Shown here: positions 8,376 to 15,842 of the stretch, piece after piece
Layout of the letters: each line of letters starts with the position of its first letter
How positions within the stretch are numbered: position 1 is the first letter of the stretch
Source: Nocardioides sp. Root240
GTDB lineage: Bacteria > Actinomycetota > Actinomycetes > Propionibacteriales > Nocardioidaceae
NCBI RefSeq assembly: GCF_001428825.1
Contig: NZ_LMIT01000010.1
Span: 327,919 to 363,252 of the forward strand
Length of the DNA stretch: 35,334 bases
Reading direction: 5' to 3'
Translations under genes and position numbers: made by a program
The notes under the pieces: model-generated
Database searches by the model: none
What the model was told of the DNA's origin: nothing
What the model saw: the letters and a program-made list of their open reading frames with translations, nothing else

Positions 8376-8624
8376 CTACTCCGTGAGGGCGCGGCGCAGC
8401 CGGTCCGGGGACACCCGCCAGAAGTCGTGCTGCCTGCCGTCGACGAAGGTCACCGGGATCTCGTGGGCGAAGCGGTCGCCGAGCTCCGGGTCGTCGTCGA
8501 TGGAGATCTCGACGTAGCTCTCGCCCAGCTCGGCGCAGACCGCCTCGATGACCGCCCGCGCGTCGTCGCACAGGTGGCAGCCGGGCCGGCCGTAGAGGGT
8601 CACCCGGGCCGTCGTCCCGCTCAC
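8376..8624 (-). CDS. Glutaredoxin-like thiol-redox protein (DUF836 type)
   Basis: 82 residues with a thioredoxin fold. The CxxC active site GCHLC (Cys16, Cys19) follows a short first strand, and a cis-Pro-like IPVTF follows near residue 56. Its GTG overlaps the stop of the acyl-CoA ligase gene (GTGA). A glutaredoxin-like gene of this kind lies near hemA in mycobacteria (Rv0508, from memory), so the association with the rex/hem neighbourhood is probably ancestral. Here the glycan genes separate them. It is likely a small cytoplasmic dithiol oxidoreductase with unknown partner. Confidence 0.85.
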   Translation of the reverse strand: MSGTTARVTLYGRPGCHLCDDARAVIEAVCAELGESYVEISIDDDPELGDRFAHEIPVTFVDGRQHDFWRVSPDRLRRALTE

Positions 8625-10228
8625 TCGAGCAGCCCCAGCGCCTTGCGCCGCTCGTGGCCGCGCAGCATGCCCTTGCGGATCTTGCCGGTCACCGTGCGCG
8701 GCAGCGCCTCGACCACGTCGACCCGCGTCGGCCTCTTGTACGCCGCCAGCCGCTCCCCGGCCGTGGCGTGCACCGCCGCCACCAGCTCGTCGGCAGGCGC
8801 GCCCGGGTCGGCCGGCACGACGTACGCGACGACCGCCTCGCCGGTCCGCTCGTCGGGTGTGCCGAGGACGGCGACCTGGCGCACCCCGGCGACCTCGCCC
8901 AGCACGGCCTCCACCTCGCTCGGGTAGACGTTGAAGCCGGAGACGATCACGAGCTCCTTGACGCGGTCGACGAGGAAGAGGTCGCCGTCCCGGTCGAGGA
9001 AGCCGACGTCGCCGGTGGACCACCAGCCGTCGTCCCCCGGGCCGTCGGAACCGTCGGGCCAGTAGCCGCTGAACAGGTTGCGGCCGCGGATCTGGATCTC
9101 GCCCGCGTCGTCGGCCTCGGCGCCCGCGAGCGGGTGGCCGTCGTCGTCGACGAGGCGCAGGTCGATGCCCTCGAGCGCGGCGCCCACCGAGCCGGGCTTC
9201 GCCGACGCGGACAGCAGCGTGCTGGTCACCACCGGAGCAGCCTCGGTGAGGCCGTAGCCCTGGTGGACCGGCACCTCGGCGAGCGCGGTGAACTCCTCGA
9301 CCACCTCGGCCGACAGCGGCGCCGACCCGGACAGGATCATCCGCACCGGGCCCAGCCGCTCGGCGAGTGCGTCGACGTGCCGCCAGGCGGCGAAGACCGG
9401 CGGCGCGACGGGGACCACGCTGCACGCCTCGTCCTCGATCAGGTCGAGGGTGCCCTCGGGGTCGAAGCGGTCGGTCAGGACCAACTTGGCGCGGTGCCGG
9501 ATGACACCGCCGAGCACGGCACCGAGGCCGTAGACGTGGAACAGCGGCAGCACGCCGAGCACGACGTCGTCGGTGTGGATCATCGGCGGGCTGACCGTCG
9601 CGACCTGCTCGACGTTGGCGAGCAGCGCACGGTGGGTGAGCATCGCGGCGCGCGGACGACCGGACGTGCCACTCGTGTAGAGCAGGACGGCGAGCTTCTC
9701 GGGGTCCGGCAGCGGCGGGACCGGGCGGACGTCGGTGGCCCGCAGGTCGTCGTACGACGTCTCGGTGGGGGCCGCCGCGGCGCCGACGACCACGAGCCGC
9801 GGCACGGGGCGGCCCTCGTCGCGGGCGGCCGCCACCACCTCCGTGCTCGCCACCGCGGCACGGACGACCTCGACGGTGTCGGCGTCGACGACCACGGTCC
9901 GGGCGCCGGAGTCGACCAGCATCGCGGCCAGCTCGGTGACCGTCGAACCGGGGTTGACCGGTACGGCGACCGCCTGCGCGCGCAGGATGCCGAGATAGGA
10001 CGTGACGAACTCGATCCGGTTGCCGAGCACGAGCATGACGCGGTGGCCGGCCACGACGCCCGTCGTACCGAGCCCGGAGGCGACGCGCGCGGCCTCGTCG
10101 TCGAGCCCCGACCAGGTCAGGCCGCGACCCCCGGCCTCGACGACCGCGAGCCGTTCCGGCAGGTCCAGTGCGGCGGCGCGGACCAGCGCAGCCACGTCCG
10201 GAGCGCTGGCAGCGTCGGAAAACGGCAT
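8621..10228 (-). CDS. AMP-forming acyl-CoA synthetase (fatty-acid CoA ligase)
   Basis: 535 residues, full length for the ANL superfamily. The ATP/AMP-binding P-loop LLYTSGTSGRPRAAMLTH, the A5 motif YGLTEAAP, the A7 region STGDVGFLDRDGD, the hinge VDRVKELVIVSGFNVYPSE and the C-terminal TGKIRKG with its catalytic Lys are all intact. It activates a carboxylic acid, probably a medium- or long-chain fatty acid, as acyl-AMP and then acyl-CoA. The chain length is a guess. It is divergent from the SerB1-like gene. TAGGAT lies seven bases before the ATG with no Shine-Dalgarno, so the mRNA is probably leaderless. The glutaredoxin gene follows by a GTGA overlap. Confidence 0.92.
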   Translation of the reverse strand: MPFSDAASAPDVAALVRAAALDLPERLAVVEAGGRGLTWSGLDDEAARVASGLGTTGVVAGHRVMLVLGNRIEFVTSYLGILRAQAVAVPVNPGSTVTELAAMLVDSGARTVVVDADTVEVVRAAVASTEVVAAARDEGRPVPRLVVVGAAAAPTETSYDDLRATDVRPVPPLPDPEKLAVLLYTSGTSGRPRAAMLTHRALLANVEQVATVSPPMIHTDDVVLGVLPLFHVYGLGAVLGGVIRHRAKLVLTDRFDPEGTLDLIEDEACSVVPVAPPVFAAWRHVDALAERLGPVRMILSGSAPLSAEVVEEFTALAEVPVHQGYGLTEAAPVVTSTLLSASAKPGSVGAALEGIDLRLVDDDGHPLAGAEADDAGEIQIRGRNLFSGYWPDGSDGPGDDGWWSTGDVGFLDRDGDLFLVDRVKELVIVSGFNVYPSEVEAVLGEVAGVRQVAVLGTPDERTGEAVVAYVVPADPGAPADELVAAVHATAGERLAAYKRPTRVDVVEALPRTVTGKIRKGMLRGHERRKALGLLE

Positions 10229-10235
10229 GAGGGCG

Positions 10236-10241
10236 ATCCTA
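10236..10241 (-). promoter_or_regulatory. Leaderless -10 element of the acyl-CoA ligase gene
   Basis: TAGGAT (minus strand) with a 7-bp gap to the ATG at 10228 places the transcription start at or next to the start codon. No -35 is evident. Confidence 0.5.
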
Positions 10242-10285
10242 CGCACGAAGCGCGGGACCCGGACCCGGTCTGCGCGGTGAATCCC

Positions 10286-10291
10286 TAGACT
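10286..10291 (+). promoter_or_regulatory. Leaderless -10 element of the SerB1-like gene
   Basis: TAGACT followed by CCACCC and then the ATG at 10298. There is no purine-rich ribosome site. It is divergent to the ligase promoter about 45 bp away. Confidence 0.5.
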
Positions 10292-10297
10292 CCACCC

Positions 10298-11182
10298 ATG
10301 GGTGCCTCGGCCGACCGGCCTCGCCGTCTGAACCTCCAGCAGCGCTCGAAGCTCGCCGGGGAGGCAGCCGCCGCTGCGGCCGAGGTCGAGACCGCGCTGG
10401 CCCAGCCCGCGGACCCGCACGCCGCGGCCTTCTTCGACGTCGACAACACCGTCATGCAGGGCGCGAGCATCTTCCACCTCGCCAAGGGCCTCTACCGCCG
10501 CGACTTCTTCACGACGAGGGACCTGATCGGCGCCGCGTGGAAGCAGGCCTACTTCCGGATCGCCGGCGTCGAGGACCCCGAGCACGTCGCGGAGGCGCAG
10601 AGCGCGGGCCTGGCCTTCATCGCCGGGCACACCGTCGCCGAGCTGAAGGAGATCGGCGAGGAGATCTTCGACGAGGCGATGGCCCACCGAATCTGGCCCG
10701 GCACCCGCGCCCTCGCCCAGATGCACCTCGACCAGGGCCAGCGGGTCTGGCTCGTCACGGCCGCACCCATCGAGATCGCGAGCCTGATCGCCCGGCGGCT
10801 CGGCCTCACCGGCGCGCTCGGCACCGTCGCGGAGCACGTCGACGGCGTCTACACCGGCCGGCTGGTCGGCGACATGCTCCACGGCCCGGCCAAGGCCGTC
10901 GCGGTCCAGGCGCTGGCGGAGCGCGAGGGACTCGACCTCGCCGCCTGCTCGGCCTACAGCGACTCGGCCAACGACCTGCCCATGCTCGGGCTGGTCGGCG
11001 ACCCGTGCGCGATCAACCCCGACCCGAAGCTGCGTGCCCACGCCCGTGCCCACGGCTGGCGGATCCGCGACTACCGCACCGGCCGCAAGGCGGCCCGGGC
11101 CGGCCTGGTGGTGGGCTCGGCGGCCACCGGGGCAGCCGTCGCCGGAGCCCTCGTTCGACGGCAGTTCAGGCGCCACGTCTGA
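10298..11182 (+). CDS. HAD-IB family phosphatase, SerB1-like
   Basis: 294 residues. The catalytic motif FFDVDNTVMQG provides Asp47 (nucleophile) and Asp49. The second motif is LVTAAP and the metal-binding motif is YSDSANDLPML near 225-235, all characteristic of the SerB/HAD-IB group. A weakly hydrophobic helix (about 269-287) sits near the C terminus before a basic end, possibly a membrane anchor. The first 35 residues are an Ala/Glu-rich helix. Mycobacterial serB1 (Rv0505c) occupies the same neighbourhood, so orthology is likely, but phosphoserine as substrate is not proven for this group. It is followed after 106 bp by the BldN-like sigma factor gene. Confidence 0.88.
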   Translation: MGASADRPRRLNLQQRSKLAGEAAAAAAEVETALAQPADPHAAAFFDVDNTVMQGASIFHLAKGLYRRDFFTTRDLIGAAWKQAYFRIAGVEDPEHVAEAQSAGLAFIAGHTVAELKEIGEEIFDEAMAHRIWPGTRALAQMHLDQGQRVWLVTAAPIEIASLIARRLGLTGALGTVAEHVDGVYTGRLVGDMLHGPAKAVAVQALAEREGLDLAACSAYSDSANDLPMLGLVGDPCAINPDPKLRAHARAHGWRIRDYRTGRKAARAGLVVGSAATGAAVAGALVRRQFRRHV

Positions 11183-11240
11183 CCCGTACGGGTGGTCGGA
11201 TCGCAACCGTTCGGTTATCGCGTTCCAGTACCACTGCGAC

Positions 11241-11259
11241 AGGATCCGCCGTAGGATCC
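11241..11259 (+). promoter_or_regulatory. Promoter region of the BldN-like sigma gene
   Basis: The heptamer AGGATCC occurs twice, at 11241-11247 and 11253-11259. The second copy overlaps a -10-like TAGGAT (11252-11257). A leader of about 25 bases with a GGGAGG ribosome site follows. No good -35 is seen. The direct repeat could be a regulator site. Confidence 0.35.
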
Positions 11260-11288
11260 CGTTCGGGGGTACGAGGGAGGGACCGGGT

Positions 11289-12092
11289 ATGACCTGGGAA
11301 CGGAGTGACGTCGCGCGCGGGCTGGAGGCCCTTCGCGCCGCTGTCGCTGCCGCGCTCACCCTCGAGCCGTCCCCGGCCTACGCCTTCGCGGGCGCTGCGG
11401 CCAGCTCGCGGCCCGCCCGTCGTACCGACTCCTGGCTGCTCAGCGAGGCCCACGTCGAGAGCGAGGACTCCTTCGACCGCGGCCCCGGCTCGACGTCGTA
11501 CGGCGATGCCACGCTGGCCACCTCGTCGGAGGACTCCCCCGAGGAGCGCGAGCGGCTGATCGGCCTCGTCGAGCTCGCCCGCGGCGGTGACGCCGAGGCG
11601 TTCGGGATGCTCTACGACCACTACCAGCCGTCGGTCTACCGCTTCCTCTACTACCGCACCCGCTCGGTCGTGGTGGCCGAGGACCTGTGCTCGGAGACCT
11701 TCTTCCGCGCACTGCGCAACATGCCGTCGTTCCGGTGGCAGGGCAAGGACTTCGGCGCCTGGCTGATGACCATCGCCCGCAACCTCGCGACCGACCACTT
11801 CAAGGCCGGCCGCACCCGCCTCGAGCTGACCACCGAGGACATGGGTCAGCACGACGACTCGACCGAGGGCCCGGAGAACGCCGTCCTCGCGAGCCTGACC
11901 AACGAGATCCTGCTCGAGGCGCTGACCCAGCTGCCCAACGAGCAGCGCGACTGCCTGATCATGCGCTTCCTGCAGGGCATGAGCATCGCCGAGACCGCCG
12001 CTGCCCTCGGCCGCAGCGACGGCGCGATCAAGCAGCTCCAGCTCCGCGGCGTGCGCAACCTCGCCAAGCTGATGCCGGAGGGCCTGCGATGA
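11289..12092 (+). CDS. bldN: ECF RNA polymerase sigma factor, BldN-type with N-terminal extension
   Basis: 267 residues. Sigma region 2 starts near residue 85 (ERERLIGLVELARGG), with region 2.4 around DFGAWLMTIARNLATDHFK (155-172). Region 4 spans about 203-262 (LPNEQRDCLIMRFLQGMSI, then SDGAIKQLQLRGVRNL). An extra N-terminal stretch of about 84 residues, rich in Ala, Ser and Pro, precedes region 2. Streptomyces BldN, an ECF factor made as a pro-protein, has an extension of about this length, and DFGAWL-TIARNL-DHFK resembles BldN as I remember it. A strong GGGAGG lies eight bases before the ATG. The next gene resembles its anti-sigma factor RsbN. I infer orthology to BldN. Targets such as chaplins cannot be assumed in this organism. 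Confidence 0.83.
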   Translation: MTWERSDVARGLEALRAAVAAALTLEPSPAYAFAGAAASSRPARRTDSWLLSEAHVESEDSFDRGPGSTSYGDATLATSSEDSPEERERLIGLVELARGGDAEAFGMLYDHYQPSVYRFLYYRTRSVVVAEDLCSETFFRALRNMPSFRWQGKDFGAWLMTIARNLATDHFKAGRTRLELTTEDMGQHDDSTEGPENAVLASLTNEILLEALTQLPNEQRDCLIMRFLQGMSIAETAAALGRSDGAIKQLQLRGVRNLAKLMPEGLR

Positions 12093-12138
12093 TCAGGCCC
12101 CTGGTCAATTCGAACCATGCCGTTGTGGCCATCCGCAC

Positions 12139-12167
12139 CGTAACCACGACCGGTCCGCTGTCGTTGG
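12139..12167 (+). promoter_or_regulatory. Candidate BldN-type promoter for the anti-sigma gene
   Basis: CGTAAC (12139-12144) and CGTTGG (12162-12167) are 17 bp apart. They resemble the ECF/BldN promoter pattern CGTAAC-N16/17-CGTTGA that I recall from Streptomyces. A leader of about 50 bases follows to the GTG at 12223. The location fits a negative feedback loop in which BldN drives its own anti-sigma factor. Confidence 0.45.
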
Positions 12168-12222
12168 ATGTCTGTAAGGACATCGGGGTCACTGTGGCCC
12201 CCGAGGCACGAGGACGGTCGTT

Positions 12223-13314
12223 GTGATGCGCGGGAACGGTTGGGCGCGAGGCGCGGAGGAGTTCGACGCGCTGGTCTCCGGACGCGCCGACGACGCCGGG
12301 ACGCACGCCGAGCTGCTCGAGCTCGTCGCTGCCCTGCGATCCGTCGAGCCCGCTCCGGCCCGTCCCGAGTTCGTCGCCTCCCTGCGCACCCAGCTCGTCG
12401 CCGCGGCCCAGCGTGAGCCCGCCCGCGTCGAGAGCGACCTGGCTGCCCGGCTCACCCCCCGTCAGCGTCGCGGCTCGCGTGAGCGTCGTATCGCCGCGCT
12501 CGTCGGCGGCTTCGCCGTGGTCTCGGCGACCGGCTCGATGGCGATGGCCGCGCAGGACGCCCTCCCGGGAGACGTCCTCTACCCCGTCAAGCGGGCGATC
12601 GAGAACGCACAGACCAACCTGCAGTCCGACGGCGGCTCGAAGGCCGACTCGCTGCTCTCGCACGCGCAGTCCCGCCTGCAGGAGGTCCAGGAGCTCACCG
12701 CGAAGGACGCCGACGCCGACGTCATCGCCTCGACCCTGCAGGACTTCACCGACCAGACCAAGCAGGCGTCCGAGCTCGCGCTCGACGACTACAGCGTGAC
12801 CGGCAAGGCCGACCAGATCACGGAGCTGCGCGAGTTCGCGGCGCAGAGCATGGGCGTGCTCGACACGCTCGGCGGCATCATTCCCGACGAGGTCCGTGCG
12901 CCGCTGATCACCGCCACCCAGACGGTGCACCAGGTCGACGTGGCCGCGTGGGAGCTGTGCCCGAGCTGCGACGGTGGCGACATCACCCAGCTGCCGGACT
13001 ACGCCATCGAACAGGTCAAGGCGCTCCTCAACGGCCCGGTCCTCGACCAGGCCGCGGCCACCGAGGTCCCACAGGCCAAGCCGAGCGACAAGCCGACGAA
13101 GGCCGCGGTCGACCCGAGCGACGCCCCGACCGACGCCTCCGACGCGCCGAGCGAGAACCCCATCAAGGAAGCCGTCGACGGCATCACCAAGATCCTGCCG
13201 GTCAAGCCGACCGACAAGCCGACGACCGACACGACGAAGGACACCACCGTCACCGGTGCGCTCGTCGACGGCGTCAGCGGCCTGCTCAACGGCCTCGGCG
13301 GCCTGCTCAAGTGA
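12223..13314 (+). CDS. rsbN: RsbN-like transmembrane anti-sigma factor (DUF5667-type)
   Basis: 363 residues. The N-terminal cytoplasmic part of about 85 residues (start MMRGNGWARGAEEFDALVSG) would be the sigma-binding region. One membrane segment lies at about 89-110. It is followed by the extracytoplasmic DUF5667-like region AQDALPGDVLYPVKRAIENA, then a helical region to about 270, and a Pro/Asp/Ser/Lys-rich low-complexity tail (about 280-345). A Cys pair CPSC (246-249) lies in the extracytoplasmic part. RsbN of Streptomyces is encoded beside bldN and has the same layout. GAGGAC lies seven bases before the GTG; ATG at 12226 is an alternative. Function as the BldN anti-sigma factor is inferred from context and topology. 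Confidence 0.75.
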   Translation: MMRGNGWARGAEEFDALVSGRADDAGTHAELLELVAALRSVEPAPARPEFVASLRTQLVAAAQREPARVESDLAARLTPRQRRGSRERRIAALVGGFAVVSATGSMAMAAQDALPGDVLYPVKRAIENAQTNLQSDGGSKADSLLSHAQSRLQEVQELTAKDADADVIASTLQDFTDQTKQASELALDDYSVTGKADQITELREFAAQSMGVLDTLGGIIPDEVRAPLITATQTVHQVDVAAWELCPSCDGGDITQLPDYAIEQVKALLNGPVLDQAAATEVPQAKPSDKPTKAAVDPSDAPTDASDAPSENPIKEAVDGITKILPVKPTDKPTTDTTKDTTVTGALVDGVSGLLNGLGGLLK

Positions 13315-13335
13315 GTTGAAACCCCCGGCACCGGG

Positions 13336-13420
13336 CTTGTAACTCGGTGTCCGGAGGTACTTCCACGGACTCCTGACCGGTCAGGAGTCCGTGCCAGTCG
13401 CTCGAACACCGAGTTACAAG
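13336..13420. repeat. Nested inverted repeat between convergent genes
   Basis: Outer arms CTTGTAACTCGGTGT (13336-13350) and ACACCGAGTTACAAG (13406-13420) are perfect 15-bp complements. Inside lies a perfect, loopless 30-bp palindrome (13364-13393) with half-site CACGGACTCCTGACC. The element fills most of the gap between the convergent RsbN-like and acyltransferase genes and could terminate transcription from both sides. The perfect outer arms, 55 bp apart, are more than a simple terminator needs. Confidence 0.85.
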
Positions 13421-13433
13421 CGCGCCGGGCCGC

Positions 13434-14726
13434 CTACTTGAAGACGGACTCGCGCTGCATCAGCAGGCTGTAGAGCGTCTGCTGGATGGTCTCGCGGACC
13501 TGGTCGGTCACGTTGAAGACCAGCATCGGGTCCTCGGCCGCGCCGGCGTCGTACTCGTCGGTGCGGATCGGCTCGCCGAACTCCAGCAGCCACTTCGAGG
13601 GCAGCGGGATCAGGCCCAGGGGGCCGAGCAGCGGGAAGAAGGGCGTGATCGGGATGTAGGGGACGCCGATCAGGCGGGCCAGCGACGGGATGTTGCCGAC
13701 CAGCGGGTAGATCTCCTCGGCGCCGACGACCGACAGCGGGATGATCGGGACGCCGGTGCGCAGCGCGGCCGACACGAAGCCGCCGCGGCCGAAGCGCTGC
13801 AGCTTGTAGCGCTCGGAGAACGGCTTGCCGATGCCCTTGAAGCCCTCGGGCCACACGCCGACGAGCTCGCCGCCGCGCAGCATGCGCTCGGCGTCCTCGT
13901 TGCACGCGAGCGTGGCGCCGCCCTTGCGGGCGATCGAGCCCACGAGCGGGAGCCGGAAGACCAGGTCCGCGCCGAGCGGGCGGAGGTAGCGGCCGGACTG
14001 GTCGTGGATCGAGACCATCGTCATCAGGCCGTCGACCGGGATCGTGCCCGAGTGGTTGGACACGACCAGGGCGCCGCCCTCGGTCGGGATGTTCTCGATG
14101 CCCCGGACCTCGACACGGAACCACTTCTGCGCGATCGGGCGCAGCGCGGCCATGAAGAACCGCTCGGTGACCTCGGGGTCGAAGCCGTACTCGTCGACGG
14201 TGTAGTCACCGGTCAGGCGGCGGCGCAGGAACGCCAGGAAGCGGGCCAGCTGCGGCTCCCACTGGTCGCCGAAAAGCTCGCGCGCGGCGTGCTGGAACGC
14301 CGCCAGCCAGTCGCCCACCGGGATGCCGGCGAGCGGGCTGAGGCCACGCTCCTCGGTGCGGGCCGCGGGGACCGCCGAAGCACTGTCACCGAGGCCGTCG
14401 AGAAGCGAGGCGGTCTCGATCACCGGGGCGGCCTCGGCCATCCGGATGACCGGTTCCGGCTTGGTCGCGGCCGGCTTCGCGGCAGCCGGCTTCTTCGCCG
14501 GGGCAGCCTTCCGGGCCGCGGGGGCCTGCGGCGTCGCGGCGGGCGCGTCCGGCGTGGCGGCAGGCGACGCGGGCTTCTCGGGCGTCGGCGTCGCGTCGGC
14601 CTTGGCCGGCTTGCGCGCAGCGCCGGCCTTGGGAGCCAGGCCGCGCGCCGCCGACGACGGGCGGGTTCCGGTGCCGCGGCCGGGGCGGCCGCGGGTACCG
14701 ATCGGGATGATCTCGGCGTCAGCCAT
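13434..14726 (-). CDS. PlsC-like lysophospholipid/glycerolipid acyltransferase with Ala/Pro/Lys-rich N-terminus
   Basis: 430 residues. The acyltransferase domain spans about 185-410. The first block is VSNHSGTIPVDG, where His and Asp are six residues apart rather than the four of canonical NHx4D, as in MGAT-like members. The second block is GVWPEGFKGIGKPF, and RFGRGGFVSAAL and PIIPLSVVGAEEIYP follow. Residues about 15-95 are an Ala/Pro/Lys low-complexity segment with AAPAKKPAAAKPAATK-like repeats, probably disordered. GGAGG lies five bases before the ATG, inside the end of the epimerase gene, which it overlaps by 8 bp. It is the likely equivalent of mycobacterial Rv0502, which also follows galE2. 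The acyl acceptor is unknown. Confidence 0.86.
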   Translation of the reverse strand: MADAEIIPIGTRGRPGRGTGTRPSSAARGLAPKAGAARKPAKADATPTPEKPASPAATPDAPAATPQAPAARKAAPAKKPAAAKPAATKPEPVIRMAEAAPVIETASLLDGLGDSASAVPAARTEERGLSPLAGIPVGDWLAAFQHAARELFGDQWEPQLARFLAFLRRRLTGDYTVDEYGFDPEVTERFFMAALRPIAQKWFRVEVRGIENIPTEGGALVVSNHSGTIPVDGLMTMVSIHDQSGRYLRPLGADLVFRLPLVGSIARKGGATLACNEDAERMLRGGELVGVWPEGFKGIGKPFSERYKLQRFGRGGFVSAALRTGVPIIPLSVVGAEEIYPLVGNIPSLARLIGVPYIPITPFFPLLGPLGLIPLPSKWLLEFGEPIRTDEYDAGAAEDPMLVFNVTDQVRETIQQTLYSLLMQRESVFK

Positions 14727-15780
14727 CCTTGCCTCCGGCAACGGTGAGCTGGGCGGGACGGTCCTCGTCGACCGGGGGCAGGCGGTCGGCCAGCGACGCG
14801 AGCACACGCTCCGCGCGACGACCGCCGGGCGGCAGGGTGCCGACGAACTCGGCGAAGGCTGCTGCCGTGGAGTACGACGGCTCGAACCCGAGCTCGGTGC
14901 GCATCCGGGTGGTGTCGACCCCGCGACCGTAGGTCAGGAAGGCGACGAGCTCGGGCGACAGGTCGGCCATCCGCGCCGACTTGAGCACCGAGCCGACCCC
15001 ACCGAACGCCGGGCCAGGCAGCGGGACGCTGGTGCGACCCATCCGGCGCAGCGCCTGGGAGAGCATGAGGAGACCGTCACCGGCGACGTTGAACGTGCCG
15101 GCGACGTCGCTGAGCACGGCGTGCCGCAGCACCCGGTTCAGGTCGGTCTCGTGCAGGAACTGCAGGCGCGGGTCGAAGCCCAGCACGGTGGGGATCACCG
15201 GCAGGCGGAAGTACGACGCCAGCGGGCTGACCACGCGCGGGCCGATCACGTTGGCGCAGCGCAGCAGGGTGACGGTCACGTCGGGGCGGCGGCGGGCGAA
15301 GCCACGCACGTACCGCTCGACCTCGTTGACGTCCTTGGCGTACCCGCTGCGCGGGGGCCGGCGAGGCTCCATGTCCTCGGTGAACATCGCGGGGTCGCGA
15401 CTGCTGGCGCCGTAGGCGGTCGTCGAGGACTTCACGACTAGCTGGCGCACCGTCTCGGCCTTCTGGCACGCAGCGAGCAGCTGCATGGAGCCGATGACGT
15501 TGAGCTCCTTCATCGTGCCGCGCGCGCCGGCGGAGCCGGGCGTGGCGATGACGCTCATGTGGACGACCGTGTCGACGTCCTCCTTGGCGATCACCTTGGC
15601 GATCACCGGGTTGCGGATGTCCGCACGCACGAAGGTGACGTCGCCGAGGTCGCCACGAGGCGGCATCACGTCGACGCCGATGACACGGTTGACCCCGGGG
15701 TCGGTGGCCAGGGTGCGCGCGAAGGTCCTCCCGAGGTCACGGGAGACACCCGTGACCAGGACCGTGCGACCGACGCCCAT
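14719..15780 (-). CDS. GalE2-like NAD-dependent epimerase/dehydratase (extended SDR)
   Basis: 353 residues. An N-terminal Rossmann motif VLVTGVSRDLGRT replaces the usual GxxGxxG ending with a looser spacing. VKSSTTAYG supplies the catalytic Ser/Thr strand and RSGYAKDVNEVE is at the expected Tyr position. The Lys there is two rather than four residues after Tyr, so the canonical YxxxK is absent and true epimerase activity is uncertain. Mycobacterial galE2 (Rv0501) holds the same place between the bS22 gene and the acyltransferase gene. The ATG is preceded by AGGAG eight bases upstream. The protein probably binds a nucleotide-linked substrate or acts with the acyltransferase, but this is inference. 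Confidence 0.85.
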   Translation of the reverse strand: MGVGRTVLVTGVSRDLGRTFARTLATDPGVNRVIGVDVMPPRGDLGDVTFVRADIRNPVIAKVIAKEDVDTVVHMSVIATPGSAGARGTMKELNVIGSMQLLAACQKAETVRQLVVKSSTTAYGASSRDPAMFTEDMEPRRPPRSGYAKDVNEVERYVRGFARRRPDVTVTLLRCANVIGPRVVSPLASYFRLPVIPTVLGFDPRLQFLHETDLNRVLRHAVLSDVAGTFNVAGDGLLMLSQALRRMGRTSVPLPGPAFGGVGSVLKSARMADLSPELVAFLTYGRGVDTTRMRTELGFEPSYSTAAAFAEFVGTLPPGGRRAERVLASLADRLPPVDEDRPAQLTVAGGKDG

Positions 15781-15802
15781 ACCACTGACTCCTCAGGGTC
15801 TG

Positions 15803-15826
15803 GCCGGTGCGCACCCGCGCACCGGC
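15803..15826 (-). terminator. Hairpin between bS22 and epimerase genes
   Basis: Perfect 10-bp arms, GCCGGTGCGC (15803-15812) and GCGCACCGGC (15817-15826), flank a 4-base loop. It lies between the bS22 stop and the epimerase ribosome site. It may be a partial terminator that lets the short ribosomal-protein mRNA accumulate over the downstream genes. It has no U-tract. Confidence 0.55.
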
Positions 15827-15842
15827 GACGGCAGGCTCAGGC

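Noticed and set aside
12093..12222. Small ORF between the sigma and anti-sigma genes
   Set aside because: Short frames exist but have no ribosome site or coding-like third-position bias, and the gap contains a plausible promoter and leader.
13364..13393. Origin or recombination (dif-like) site
   Set aside because: The palindrome is perfect and GC-rich, without the XerC/XerD arm and AT-rich centre pattern, and it lies between convergent ends where a terminator is expected.
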